This document shows, in pieces, positions 11,722-23,431 of a DNA stretch of 64,000 bases. The notes under the pieces were generated by a model. The model worked only from the letters and a program-made list of their open reading frames with translations. It ran no database searches and was not told the origin of the DNA. Origin of the DNA: Perkinsus chesapeaki (taxonomy: Eukaryota; Perkinsozoa; Perkinsida; Perkinsidae); the NCBI GenBank assembly GCA_013115145.1, contig JAAPAO010000072.1:26962-90961 (forward strand), written 5' to 3'. Every line of letters begins with the position of its first letter. The first letter of the stretch is position 1. Made by a program: the position numbers and the translations under genes.

Positions 11722-13517
11722 ATGGATGGAATATCCGCAAGTCGTGACTCCTCATCATCACGCTTGCATTATCTCCAGCAAGTCATACATGCTACCGATA
11801 CTACTGCACGATTCGGGAGCGCGTTCAGGCTCAACGAGGTCATCTCACCACCGTCATCTTGGGGCATTCCAAGAGGCACACCCATGCCTATATTCAACCC
11901 ATCGATAGTCTCAACAACTGTACCCCACTTTGGAGAGGTCTTCATTACAACGGCACGAATCTCCAATGGACCTGGATGCCCTCATTTCCAAAATGCCGAG
12001 TTTAACTCGCTTAAATCCGGCGTGCTCCGCAATGAGCTCATCATCGCCCTCATCGATTCCGAGTGCAATGTGATGGACACAACGCTGGTTGATTTCCCTG
12101 ATCGCTTTGTGGCTTCCTATGATGGGTCCACAGACGTTCACCGAGTAGAAGGCCCGATGGATGTCAGGATATTCAACGGCAAAGGAAATGATTCCTGGTG
12201 GATCTCGTTCTTTGCCGAATACACTGAAGGAAAGGAAAGTGGCCACAGAGCGGTGCACTTCGCCCCGCTGCATTTGAGTTTAACGGCATGCAATGGTGAA
12301 AGCCATTCATGGAGACCTAATGCCACCTCAACGTGTATGATACTCCACGCAGGCGAACACTCCGACGATTGCTTAGAGCACTGTACCTCTCTCGGAGGGG
12401 ATGATTGTGAGATATCAAAGGATTACTGCATCTGTCGTAGATGCCAAAATATAACAAACTCAGGACTTACCACGAGATACACTCGTACCCAATCGAAAGC
12501 ACGATCCTTGTGCATTCAGCGAGCATACATTCATAACGATGAGGTTGTGTCAGTAGGTGATACTGGTCGCACAGAGAAGAACTGGCAGCTGATTGAAGTC
12601 GGAAACATCTGAGGAAGCATGGCAAGTGTGGTGCTACTCTAGTAGGTATCGACGGACCTTGAAGAACTCTGGGTGCACTACAGCGTACAGCCGAGCATAA
12701 AGATGCGTATTTCACTAGACTGGCCTGAAGGGGTCACGAGGAATGGTCATGTGAGTTAACACACTTGCTTCAATGAATAGGATGACCCCTCAGCCCCGGC
12801 CAGTCCGTGTGGCTTCAGTTGCACTAGATTCTGCTACTGCAACATGGTGGGACCCAAATGTGATTCATAGGATATCCAACGTGAGAGGTGAACACTAACC
12901 GATGTAACACTTCAGCCAATTCCTCGCACAGGTGGTTATTGTTGTGTGGCTGTTGATTTAGAGTGGCTTCCTTTTGATATGAAGCAATTTATGGCATTGA
13001 ATCATCCAAAACATACTAAACTTCTGCTTGGCGTTGGACATATGCAACGCATAAGGCAGCTCGGAGACCAAATGAAAGGGAACCGAACTCGGTACGCTAG
13101 AAAGCTATCGCTCCAAACGACTTGCCTTCTTCTCAGATTGGAAGGCATTCGTAATACCAGAGCTTACAAACAATTCTTCTTCCTTCTCGCGGCTGACTAT
13201 CCATTCACTATGGTAGCCCAGAAGGATGCAATACATTCTAACAGGTTGTTCAGTTGGGTGCATCACCAGAGTTTTGTTTCGAAAGTGGCGGAAGGTACAG
13301 TCCCTCAGCACAAGGGCCAACGTGTGAAGCTATTCAATTTATTTCCGGGCTCACACTGGCTTCGTCGCTTGTCGATGGTGATAAAGTAGACCTGGTTATT
13401 TCTTATGGCATCAACGACTGTGAAGCGATTATCACACGGCTTGATATGTACAGTGTCCTCGGGAAATTAAGACCGACAGCTAATGACTTGGTGGATTGGG
13501 TGAATGATGAAGTCTAG
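11722..13517 (+). CDS. Beta-propeller sugar-enzyme-like protein (GH130/GT-like)
   Basis: Multi-exon gene. The first long exon (11722-12612) contains PMPIFNPSIV and the run PMDVRIFNGK, typical of beta-propeller mannoside-processing folds. C-terminal exons read HMQRIRQLG, FLLAADYPF, then GASPEFCF and LVISYGINDCEA, which resemble the last blades of such proteins. A Cys-rich stretch (HCTSLGGDDCE, CICRRCQN) sits in the middle. A role in glycan synthesis or breakdown in the secretory pathway is inference. The start may lie upstream, since no clear signal peptide is seen. At least three short introns are required, including one of 32 nt. Confidence 0.5.
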
Positions 13518-13899
13518 ATGGTATCATGCGAAATAGTAGTGAATTATCGCCTCTCTCAGCCGCATATTAACTTGAGTTCTATATTTTCTGCCCTTGCCGG
13601 CGTGGCGTTGCCATGATCGTGTATCGGCACGGTACATGAGACATTGTGTGGATACCGTAGAGCGTGACGGTCATGTATCCTACCGGCGATTGCGTTATTA
13701 TATGCGCAGCCTGTTAACGCCCTTCGATATCGGTCTTACCGCAGTGTTCGGCTTGGTAACTCAACACCTGGCGTTTGAATGTTATACACCGTAACAAACG
13801 AATAATCATGTTGTACGGGAAGCTAATGAAGTGGTACTCTTCTTATAAAACAGACTCTGTTCAAGTCGAGCTTCCTCTAAGGCTTTCTTTTTTATCTGA
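13518..13899 (+). other. Spacer with no supported gene
   Basis: 382 bp between convergent genes. A 66-residue open frame at 13594-13794 has no recognisable feature and no splice context, and I regard it as chance. Confidence 0.5.
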
Positions 13900-16555
13900 T
13901 TAACAAATAATAATCGCCAAGCAGCCCTTAACAGAGCTTAGCGATGTCGGATTGGGAACAAGTGGACCTACACTTCTTGACACCTCTTTTCCTAACGCAT
14001 GATCAGACTCAATCCATTTGATGTGCCACTCTTCATCTTCAACATCTATCGATTCGTCGAATCCCTGCGATGCACTTTCGCCTTTGGCCTCGGTTGTTGC
14101 CCTTTGAAGTGGGGGACGTTGTAAGTCGGGAAGCATGCCATTGCCCGAGGGCCCGCCAACAAGTAGAAGGCCCGGAACAGACACGATCTCATCAGCAGGC
14201 GAAACTCTGAGTAAATAATGAAGGGCTAACAACTCTTCGAATACTTACGGTGCGCATATAACCACATTGTGACTTGATAGCCATACAACATCAGCGATGA
14301 TACCAGGTACAACAACCTACGATCCTCTACCATTCACAAAACTGCAAAGTATGTCACCTTTAAGCGGCCATCGTCACCGACAAGGGTACCATCTTCGCTG
14401 ATATCCCACAAGTTCAATTCACCATTGGAGCTTCCACAAACCACAAACCTACACATCCTTATCACTTGGTGATAGCAGCTTTGACGAACCTTCCATCTGG
14501 GCTGATGTCTGGCCTTGGCAGAGAGTTCTCGATAAGAGCTCCTCTAAGACTGATAATGATATCTAGTGACCCCCTGCTGTCATCAGCGGTCAATTCTCGA
14601 GGCACTAGAGCAATGCGGATCTATGAAAAGAGCATTATGCTGCTGCTGATGATGATAGCAAAACTCTACCGTTGAATCCGCCATAGTGAGCATGAGCACA
14701 TCGTGGCTGTTCTTCGGTCTGAAGCCTCTCGCCGCCTTTTTAATAACTCGGGCTGGAGTGGCGCTGATAGGAGCGATAACTTCATCGGTTATAACACGGA
14801 TATGCCACACGGGTATCTTCAGGGACACAAGAAGACAGTGAACCATTTCATAGGTGATTAACTCCTATCAGATCCTGGTGATCATACAGCCCAATGATTG
14901 ATGGGATGTTCTCGGCTGTATCGAAGGCTATAACTTCCCCTGCAGATGTTCCAACATAGAGTAACTGATAGGATTGTGCTTCTCAAGCATGAACAGTGCG
15001 CAAGACTAACTGAGCTGAAAGAGCTTCTGTCCATCGATGTTGTGCGGTCTGATGGTCCGGGTGGTGTGTAGAGCATCTTATTGTGAATGTGGTCATCCAT
15101 CATCCACATCCTGACTCCAGAGTCTCCACAGCTGACTATACATCTAGATGAGCCTCTGACCCAAGTGGATAGAGAGAATGCCTGGGTGAGGTATCATGGT
15201 GAGAATAAGGGGAGTTATAACCGATCCAGGTTGGGAGAACTCGACAGTTGCATAGAGGCGGACATGGTCAGCCTCATTGGATAACCCTTCTAAGCTCCAC
15301 ACCAGGATGCGTCCATCAGCACTTGTGCTAATAAGACTATCTGGAGTTGGCCATAGTAAGGCAAGTGTCTATTTGGAAAGTGCTGTTAGGTCGTTATTAA
15401 TCTCTACCTGCCCGGAAATGCACTGGTCAGCCTCTACGACTGGTTGGCTCGACTCTTCCATGGAGTAAATTGATATCCTGCTTGACTCGGTAGCGTGATA
15501 AATCTCTTGCCGGGCGACCGCTATGCATCTGTTTATATGTTGTGCCTTGCCAAAAGTCGTTCAATAATGCTACTCATTATTTGGTGATAACGTGATTCTA
15601 AACGCTCCTCTGTCATCATTATCAAGATCGATCGTACCAACATAAGCGTTGTATGGCAGACATGGGTGTCCAGGATGTCTCGTGTAAATCCCTGGGGCAC
15701 TTTCTATCAGACACACATTTAGACTGTCCAGCAATTCTACCCAAATCAGATCTGCCGCCGCTACTTCGCTCGATTACGACACTTTGCGACTTTGACGCAG
15801 AGGTTAGCGCCTTCTTTTTTCGATAATCATCCTGGATAACTTTCACTGGATCGAAGCATACAACCAGTAGGAGGCCAGGGATGGGGTACTTAGCAGGCAT
15901 GGCAACGTCGTATCTTGGTGATACTGTCATTATAATGTCATCAGGGATCTTTACACTCTATCAGGGCACTCAAGGGTCTCCTCAGAACCGCTGGCCCGAG
16001 AAGGGCCTCGATACCGTGGGTGATACATCGATAGTCTGAGGTTGACTACTAGGCTCATGTTAGACAAGTAATCGACCTTAGCGGGCCTTTTTGGGAGCCA
16101 TCTTGAAGAATGGGTGCGTAGCTTGCCCACGCTAACACTTCGCCTTTATCGTTGGTACCGTTGTTATCCGCAATTAGCTCAAATATGAAGAACAACCCAG
16201 CGGCTAAAGAAAGGCATCATCAACCATGAGCGTAAGTAATCGGTCCGAGGCTACCTCGAGAGATATCAGGGTCGGGTATGACAAGTGTTTGATTGATCGG
16301 TAAGCTCCTGTAAGGTGTCTCAATACATTCACTGCAGTTGGTGCACGACAACGCAACGGGTTTGGTGATGAGGGTTGGTATCGTTGAGTGTAAGCCTGCC
16401 ATCTGAAGTGAACAATGTTTAATTTCAGTAATTGGTATAAAGTGTGTGACCTTTCCTGTGGGGATTCTTGTACCAGTGCGCATGTACCGAAGGCCCCTGA
16501 ACAGTGAAACTAATTCCAAGTCGGGTAGGCTTATGTCGATAGAGTGCCGATTCAA
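13900..16555 (-). CDS. WD-repeat protein, multi-exon, unknown class
   Basis: Read from high to low coordinates. The N-terminal part (16555-16060) includes GLFFIFELIADNNG and VLAWASYAP, reminiscent of the C2-like domain before WD repeats in cilia-associated proteins such as Jouberin. WD strands follow: LISTSADGRILVWSLEG, RCIVSCGDSGVRMWMM, LLYVGTSAGEVIAFD, and GELNLWDISEDG. The C-terminal exon (13900-14232) is acidic and ends AIIIC. Many introns of 25-50 nt are needed. The start is not fixed. A flagellar or centriolar role is a guess from the architecture. Confidence 0.5.
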
Positions 16556-16724
16556 TTCTTTAGTGTTGTTGATGCAAACTTCCTTGTCACGCTATATATT
16601 TAGTTTCCCCTACAGTGTTGTTCGAAAGTCACTAATCGGGTTACCACACGCGTCGCAGGTAGGCTACCGTTTAGTAAAGCCATGTCTCCCTGACGTCGCT
16701 ACAGCCGAAGGTGTTTACTCGAGA

Positions 16725-16796
16725 GGCTGTGTGGTCTAGTGGTATGATTCTCGCTTAGGGTGCGAGAGGTCCCGAGTTCAATTCTCGGCACAGCCC
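16725..16796 (+). tRNA. tRNA-Pro (AGG)
   Basis: Fully paired 72 nt cloverleaf with acceptor GGCTGTG/CACAGCC. Anticodon stem CTCGC/GCGAG with loop TTAGGGT gives AGG, and the T loop is TTCAATT. It is nearly identical to the eukaryotic tRNA-Pro consensus. Its 3' end is 1 nt from the stop codon of the convergent gene at 16798. Confidence 0.95.
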
Positions 16797-16797
16797 T

Positions 16798-17372
16798 TTA
16801 CCTCTCAAGGTCAAGTGTATACATCTTTACTGTGAAACTTGTCGTCATGCCTTCTGCAGCACTCTTGCCTCCCCGTCTTCGCACCGGTGGTGGAATATTC
16901 AGCGTCACTAGAGCTTCAGGATGCCACTCGATACTAGAGATGAGAACACTCGATAGTTTACCTGAACCACGATTGCTCATCAGGCTCATCAGGCTGCTGC
17001 TGGCCCACTCAGTAAAGGGAGTTGCCCCACGGCTGCCCATTCTTTAGCAGCAGCCTGCAGCCCGTCAAGGTTAATGACTGCTTTGCTCGGTCTACGTCTT
17101 TTTATAGTCTCCAACAACACCATCTTGATTCTGTCGGCAAGTGGGAACTTTCCACGGCAAGGAGGCAGACGTCCCTCCTCATTTGACACCGAAAATGTTG
17201 CGAAACTCGTGTGTTTGACTGTGGTGGAATTTGGGTGATTGTCAGCCGAGATTGTCTGAAATACGTCAGGGTGGCAGATGCCCAGTCATGGTCAGGAAGG
17301 TACTTGTTGGTTGGTTGCTACAGCGACACTGTCGTCTCCCAACGTGGATGATCCTATTCGCCTCGCAGCCAT
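16798..17372 (-). CDS. Unknown basic protein, about 150 residues
   Basis: Starts MAARRIGSSTLGDD at 17372. A 48 nt intron follows NQQ, then an exon with FPLADRIKMVLLETIKRR and INLDGLQAAAKEWAA. After a second short intron the C-terminus reads LISSIEWHPEALVTLN and ends YTLDLER. The helical Lys/Arg-rich centre followed by beta-like strands is not a family I recognise. It overlaps nothing on its strand and lies between the WD-repeat gene and the methyltransferase. Confidence 0.5.
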
Positions 17373-17466
17373 TACTCAACCCTGCTCGGGTTCAGTATTC
17401 GGGAATCGATATTTACTAACACAAGACTTGATGCTGTCAGAAACAATGATGGAAACAAATGAGAGA

Positions 17467-18852
17467 TTAATTATATGACGGTTCAACCATGACTACGAGG
17501 CCTCTAAGATGTTTACTATTAGCATGATAAGGTGAATACATATGGTCCACACTTGCCCCCAACTCTTCAACTACTTTAACTCTTCTACCGGACCTCACTG
17601 CTGCCGCACCGACAACGTCCTCCAACACACCCTCCCTTGATAGTTCATGCGAGCAGCTGAACACCCACAAGCATCCACCATTCATCTTGTTCACTTTAAT
17701 CAAACTGAGTTCCGTAAACCTTCGAAGTCGTCGTTTTGGTAGCTTATTATCTCCACATTCCTTCACTATATTTGGCGGGTCCAAAATAATCAAGTCGAAT
17801 TCATCTTTGGTATTCCGTAAAAAGTCCCCAACATCCGAGACCATCCAGTCTATCCTCGATTCGATATCTTTACCATTCAACTTTGAGTTAGCCTTGGCGA
17901 CCTCGATACTCTTTTCTTGCATATCCACACCAATAACCCTCCCCTCTCTCCCCGCCACAGCAGCAGCAGCAGCGTGAATGGCGAATCCTCCGGTGTAACA
18001 GCAAAGATCAGCTATCTTCATCGGCTGGACACGTTTCACATATTCCATAACTTTCCGCCGATTGTCCGTCTGATCCAAAAACCATCCAGTTTTCTTGCCA
18101 CCACAAACGTCCACTGCAAACTTCAATGAGTTTTCAGATATGATCAAATCATCAACCTTTGCTTTCTCCTCACCCTTCTCGACAGGCTCTTCCATCCTGC
18201 CATCCGCGAGCAGCAAATCCTTACGGAACTTCCAAAGAACCCGATTAACTTGAACAACTTGAGTAATAATAATGTCATCTAGAAGTTCTCGAAGCCCATC
18301 CATACAAACCCATTGAGCGCTGACATAAACAACAGCTATATTGTCATAGACGTCAACAGCGACACCAGTAACACCATCACCTTCATAATTCAATAACCGA
18401 TAGCATCGACGAAATGATAGATCGAACATGCGCATGCGTGCACTTAACGCTGCTGCCAGCCTTTTGCTGAACCATTGGGCAATAGCCTTCAACGGGTCAT
18501 TAAATACATCATCATTAATCGGGCCGTCCACAGTTTTGTCATGCATTACTCGAAGTGCGAATGACTTTGCAGTTCTGCCAGTTGTCAACATACCCCATCC
18601 GCACACCTCCGATTGCCTCCCAGCAACCCCTATGCCGCACATTCTCGGTAACGCATCATCATCATCGGTGGAAGCATTCGATAATTTATCCCAGTTGAGT
18701 ATAAGATTCTTATGTACATAATGTTTTTGATGGTTGGCAGTGGCGTCGGATATCCTAACCACAGGGAAACCCTCCCTCTCGAGTGATGCTACTGTAAGCT
18801 GCTTTACAGTCGATAAAAGGCATCGACGACGATGAAGCAATGCTTGCAACAT
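17467..18852 (-). CDS. RlmI-type class I SAM methyltransferase
   Basis: A 461-residue single-exon frame, unusual here because most neighbours have introns. The N-terminal Arg-rich segment MLQALLHRRR may be an organelle presequence. The central region VYDNIAVVYVSAQW resembles the RlmI EEHEE domain, followed by GGKKTGWFLDQTDNRR. The Rossmann methyltransferase core has IADLCCYTGGFAIHAA (SAM motif I), VIGVDMQEKSIEVAK, and LIILDPPNIVKE (NPP-like catalytic loop). This matches enzymes that methylate a cytosine in large-subunit rRNA. Absence of introns and the bacterial-like family are compatible with organellar or transferred origin, which is inference. Confidence 0.88.
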   Translation of the reverse strand: MLQALLHRRRCLLSTVKQLTVASLEREGFPVVRISDATANHQKHYVHKNLILNWDKLSNASTDDDDALPRMCGIGVAGRQSEVCGWGMLTTGRTAKSFALRVMHDKTVDGPINDDVFNDPLKAIAQWFSKRLAAALSARMRMFDLSFRRCYRLLNYEGDGVTGVAVDVYDNIAVVYVSAQWVCMDGLRELLDDIIITQVVQVNRVLWKFRKDLLLADGRMEEPVEKGEEKAKVDDLIISENSLKFAVDVCGGKKTGWFLDQTDNRRKVMEYVKRVQPMKIADLCCYTGGFAIHAAAAAVAGREGRVIGVDMQEKSIEVAKANSKLNGKDIESRIDWMVSDVGDFLRNTKDEFDLIILDPPNIVKECGDNKLPKRRLRRFTELSLIKVNKMNGGCLWVFSCSHELSREGVLEDVVGAAAVRSGRRVKVVEELGASVDHMYSPYHANSKHLRGLVVMVEPSYN

Positions 18853-18878
18853 AAACTGACAACATTGTTAGTCTTGCA

Positions 18879-18950
18879 TTCCTACGCAACAGGATAGTTA
18901 TTTTGTTGTTGAATTGTAAAATGGTCGCGGGTTCGATCCCTGCAGTTTGC
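18879..18950 (+). pseudogene. Degraded tRNA relic
   Basis: The T arm GCGGG-TTCGATC-CCTGC at 18927-18943 is well paired, and the sequence ends AGTTTGCA like a tRNA 3' strand. The upstream half gives at best 4 of 7 acceptor pairs, and the anticodon loop is 13 nt. It sits antisense in the 100 bp between the methyltransferase start and the LON-RING stop. Confidence 0.4.
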
Positions 18951-18954
18951 ATTA

Positions 18955-20571
18955 TCATCCTATAAGATACCCCCCGTAGCGATTATCCAACCAACCGCTG
19001 TACTTTAAAAATAATGCCAGAAAAATGGCCAGTAACTGCACAACTCCGTCGGTTGTTAAATTCCCCTCTGATACCTTACCAAGGCGAAGCTCCAGCTAAT
19101 CCCTCGGAAGAGCCCGGGAGAGCCACCAGCTGCATCTTCCTCTAAATTGATAATCTGACTTGCACCGGCGTTATCTAAGAATACCTCTACCGGGGTTCGA
19201 ACCCACGACCTATTACCTATATAATCCTTGATTGACTGTACTCTAGTGAATGTATCCCTACTTCGTAGCCACTCCAATCTTAAAGTGTTCGGGGCTCTTA
19301 AACAGGAGCACAACCAAAATGAAAGCTTTTCCAACTCCAACGGTGTCATAGCCCCCCTAAAGGCTCGGCATCCCTCTCAATTAACCATTCCCACCTACAG
19401 TTGAGCCCTACTAGGCCTTCGCCTGTCACCATGTAGCTGATGAAACTTACGCAACCCCATCTCACCGACTCTTGGTAATCGATTATCGTATAGGAGAGAT
19501 AGGCATGTATTCGCTATTGGAGGGTTTATATGAGGTAAGTTTAATAATAATGACTTACCAAGCTCCATAGTGTTATTCTGCTGCTGCTGTTCTTCGATGG
19601 TGTCCTTAATCGGTGATGCGGCGTACTTTTTAACCCTTATACCCGAAGTATTGGTATCTACACCAAATAGAAATATAATGTAGTAAATGATGATATTGAA
19701 CTATCCAAATGATAGGTAACATAGTAGCAGCCAAGTTGCTCCACCTTCAACCTCATTTTCCTATTACATATCTCATTATTCCCAACAGCATTAACTCTTC
19801 CACGTCCAATAACAACTATACGATTCCCTCTAATCTGCGCTATCTCTCCCAATACTGCAAGACTATGCTGTTCACTGGCATCTATACCATAACATTCTGA
19901 CACCTCTAGCCATAAGTATCATTATACCTTCCATTTCAATAACAACACTTCTTGCTGCCCCTCCTCTCCATATCCCCCTAGCAGCCTCAGCTTCTATTGC
20001 CTCTACATTAACAGCTAACCTATTGCCATAAGGATACAGCACAGCACCCTCTGGCAACCTAACAGATCCGCCTGACCCCAACCACCTCGAATGAACGTAC
20101 TTAATAAATGGGAAGAAAACACCGTGGTCAGCAGCAGCAGCCGATGCATCGGTAGAGCTCGAAGATTCCTCTTGAGCCTCGAGCTCCTTGACCTCATCAA
20201 GCCTAGTCGCGTATTCTTGAGGGAATCTATGCAGTTGTTGGTCGTGACGGTGATAGGTGGTAAGGTTACTTATGTTGAATTAAATTGGCTATCATAACAT
20301 TAGTGTTCCCTATAAATGGACATGGTGCTCGACAGGTCTGAAGGTTAGGGCTTAATTGAGCTAATTATCAGTCTACTACTGGGCATAGCTGACGATGGTC
20401 CATGCTCTTTCTGATACAATATTTGCAAAAAGTGTGACCACATGCAGTCGTTACCGGCCTGCATTCGACATCGATAAATATCTTTAAGCGCACACCCTAC
20501 TCCACTAGAAGCCTCAGACAAATTGGGCATTCAAAGCAGCTACCAGCTGTAGTGGGCTCTGATGACTCCAT
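18955..20571 (-). CDS. RING-LON-TM protein (LONRF-like)
   Basis: Exon 1 encodes MESSEPTTAGSCFECPIC. 42 nt introns join the RING finger as RLLVE/PVTTACGHTFCKYC, then QLCP/TCRAPC and NTNVMIANLIQHK. A polar linker leads to a LON substrate-binding domain: GAVLYPYGNRLAVN, GIDASEQHSLAVLGEIAQIRG, VVIGRGRVNAVG and LSFWLCSCLRAP. The last exon adds a membrane segment, ALLLAIFLALFLKYSG, before the stop at 18955. RING plus LON-sub is the LONRF/CRBN-like ubiquitin-ligase layout. A C-terminal anchor is not usual for LONRF. One intron (19175-19216) carries a tRNA T-arm. Confidence 0.8.
19175..19216 (-). other. 42 nt intron made largely of a tRNA T-arm
   Basis: GT-AG intron restoring DYI/DNAGASQI in the LON protein. 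It contains AGGTCGTGGGTTCGAACCCC, a tRNA variable-loop plus T-arm consensus, in the sense orientation. Confidence 0.75.
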
Positions 20572-20679
20572 TATTTATAAGGCTATTAAATAGCTATACT
20601 TTATAAACACAAAACGTAAGTTGAAGAATCACTGAAAGCGGGCCAGTCAAAACCAAACAGCTAAGACGTTTATCGCTTC

Positions 20680-21088
20680 TTACCGTACATGGCGGCCTCA
20701 GCCTGAAAGAAATATTATAACATAATTGTTAATAGTTCGATCATTACCTTCTTCTTGGAGCTATCACCAAGCTCGAAATGCTTGCAACGCTTAATAGGCA
20801 TCATACGCTTGCACTTGCACTTAGTGCACTCCAACTTAAGGACAATCTTCTTAGTTGTCTTTGCCTTCTTACGGAAGACAGGCTTAGTTTGACCACCGAA
20901 ACCAGCCTGCTTGCTATCGTAACGTCTCTTACCCTGGGCAACCAAGGAAGCCTTACCGGTCTTGTACTGAGTAACCTAATATATATTATCATTAAACAAC
21001 ACTTAATAAACCTCCATAATACCTTTTGACCGGTATGCTTCTTGCAGCGCTTGCAATAGGTCTTGCGAGTCTTAGGAACGGTAACCAT
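20680..21088 (-). CDS. RPL36A: Ribosomal protein eL42 (L36a/L44)
   Basis: Cytosolic 60S subunit protein of about 105 residues. The start [18 protein letters not shown] has the first CxxC pair. The second exon reads [18 protein letters not shown], and the second zinc pair is in [12 protein letters not shown] followed by KRCKHFELG. Two short introns are needed, and the last mini-exon encodes [10 protein letters not shown]. Length and all four zinc cysteines match the family. Confidence 0.95.
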
Positions 21089-21719
21089 GGCGGGCCCTTC
21101 AGCGACTGTTGGGATCGTCACCACAGAACACCTCAGCACTTGTAGCTATTATCGATCACTCGGGCGAGCGAGATCGACAAAAGTGAGCTTTTCGGGTATC
21201 TTGGTGTAGATCGGTGGCACTGTTATAACCTCGATGTGAGCGATCCTTTTGATAACAAGCTTACAAAGGCTCGATTGAGTCGTACAAGTTGTGATGGATT
21301 TATTTTGCTAAATCCACCAAGATCGTTCTATAGGGATCTGCCTTTCGACACCTGGTGATCCTCGGCGAGGATTCAAACAGTTCTAGAAGGGTATCCTCGC
21401 TATCATAGCAGGACAGATACCAGCGTCTTAGAGAACTTTTGTTGAAGAGATGAATCCTTCTTGTGGTACTACTTGTAATCTCTTGACAAGTACTCTTCAC
21501 CATTTACCGATAAACATTGTGATCCAGCGTAGTTACATTTGGTCAAATAATATTCATCGACTCAATGACATAGTATACGTAACGCATATCCAGTAGTATA
21601 TCCGAAATATCGAGATACGTCTGGATGCTGTGGATTGGGCAGCCTATTTCTCGAAACTATTCTGTCACGTGCGAATGTCAAGGTGTGGATACTGCAATAT
21701 CGAAGCTCTCTTCAGGAAG

Positions 21720-22409
21720 TCACACTATATAGGGGAGAGTTATATCTGCCCGTTGGCAAAACCCTGTTACATTCTCCGGGTTAACCCTTTCAACCCGCCA
21801 GACCAGCCCGAGGTGACCCATTGATGATAGCGTTAACCTCCTGTGGCTCTTTCGTGCATCACACTGATGAACTAATACTGTAGACGATGAAAATGTTCGA
21901 GGACACCATAGAAGTGATATGTCCTCTTCTACTACATCCACATAATAAGTGTACATTATGCAGTACCTAGCGGTGCTTTTTGTCGCTGAAGGCTTCTCCG
22001 AGGCCAGCTCAGGCTTACACATATTCAGCAATGTAGCATTAAGCACTCCATGAATATACTCCTCGACTTCGACAAGGTACTCGAAAGAACACCAATCATG
22101 CGGCATGCTTCGAGCACAAATGTGTCCAAAAAAGAGTTCGAACGATAGGAAACTTGAATAAAAACTTTCTTTAAGTAGGCAGAAAGACGTGTGCAGGATG
22201 AAGGGCCGAAAAAAGCTTTTCCCAACCCTTGGACGTGAACTAAAATGTTCACCCTTAGCATACGCCATTCCCCTGCGTCGCTGTGGGGGTTTCGTGTTTA
22301 AAGTGTTGCAGACCTCCATCAAGACAAAGAAGCGCCACAACGCTTGATGACCGAATTTGGTGAGCTGAAGTATGGAACGGAACCCATGGAATCGGCGTAC
22401 ATGAATCAC
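21720..22409 (-). CDS. Long uncharacterised open frame
   Basis: 229-residue uninterrupted frame (MIHVRRFHGFRS to ITLPYIV). It includes the coding-like acidic stretch EYLVEVEEYIHGVLNATLL. A second overlapping frame on the same strand (22025-22261) is also coding-like, so the real model may use exons from both. No domain is recognised. The rest of 21089-23044 shows only short frames, and one of 67 residues at 21300-21503 on the minus strand may be an exon of the same gene. Confidence 0.3.
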   Translation of the reverse strand: MIHVRRFHGFRSILQLTKFGHQALWRFFVLMEVCNTLNTKPPQRRRGMAYAKGEHFSSRPRVGKSFFRPFILHTSFCLLKESFYSSFLSFELFFGHICARSMPHDWCSFEYLVEVEEYIHGVLNATLLNMCKPELASEKPSATKSTARYCIMYTYYVDVVEEDISLLWCPRTFSSSTVLVHQCDARKSHRRLTLSSMGHLGLVWRVERVNPENVTGFCQRADITLPYIV

Positions 22410-23044
22410 CAGTGGTGTCTTTTGCAGAGGATACGGAAGTGATTTTCGTAACCCAGGCGATCAATCTTGTCGAGGGGTCTTTAATGTAGAGGTGGCCACG
22501 GTTCACTCGTGAACTTCACAGCGTGTAGAACTGAGTGTTCGGAGCGGATGAGAGCCCAAAAGCAGCATTTGAAGCTTCGATTGTTGATCAGCGCCTCTGA
22601 TCTTTCATTTCTGCATTGGTCGACTTAATAACATACATACGTGTTTTCCGCGACGACCGACTAAATGGGGTCCATGGATCGGGCGGTCCACTTTCCGCTA
22701 CTAACCTAGCTGCTATTGAGAAACCACGATAACGTGCAATAGCCAGTCTTAGCTGAGGATACTGGCTTTCTGTATCAGGTTGAATATTAAGTATTACATT
22801 TAGGAATCTGTTACTGAGTCGCTAAAGTGACAGGGTGAATGCTGCCCCCGAAGTTGATGCTAGACTGCTAACCTTCATTGACAATACTGTGTGTTATAAC
22901 CCAATAAGTGAGTTGTCGCTGGAGGTAGAAAAATTCTCAACTATCGGCAGCATGAAATTGTTCAAGTACATAGCAAAGAAGAGAGTAATGTTAATGTTGG
23001 GAGAGAGTAGAAAGACGTCCACCAGATAGATGAACACATCCCGG

Positions 23045-23431
23045 TTACTGTCTCTGGTAACATACACCCCCCGCAGCCGTCTGGAATAAGATATGCGTTT
23101 GATTAAGATTCATATCAAAACTCTTTGACGTAATATCTAGTACACCACCGGAGTCTTTCACCATTTTCTTAAATTGTTCATCATACAGAGTGAAACGAAA
23201 TTCGTCCGACTCAATCACTACCAAATATTTGCAGACATAGATGATACGGCCTTCAGGCGGGGGCGCAAGATGACTGAACCTCACTCGACGACCTTGACCT
23301 TGACCTATGAAGGTTATGCGGCTGATATAATAGCTGGGCCTCTTGGGAGATACAGGATAGTATATGCCATCGAATCCTTGGCCAACCACCATGGCAAGAA
23401 CACCCAAGGTGAGAACGAGCATGAGTCTCAT
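23045..23431 (-). CDS. Secreted intronless family protein, member 1
   Basis: 128 residues without intron. Signal peptide MRLMLVLTLGVLAMVVG, then FDGIYYPVSPK. The family signatures are the opening (F/L)xG(I/T)YYP or TYLP, a Cys in the middle (YVCKYL here), the segment KKMVKDSGG, and the end ILFQTAAGG. Three relatives occur in this window at 36505, 40446 and 60791. No known domain is recognised. It may be a lineage-specific extracellular or surface protein, and a host-interaction role would be speculation. Confidence 0.75.
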   Translation of the reverse strand: MRLMLVLTLGVLAMVVGQGFDGIYYPVSPKRPSYYISRITFIGQGQGRRVRFSHLAPPPEGRIIYVCKYLVVIESDEFRFTLYDEQFKKMVKDSGGVLDITSKSFDMNLNQTHILFQTAAGGVCYQRQ

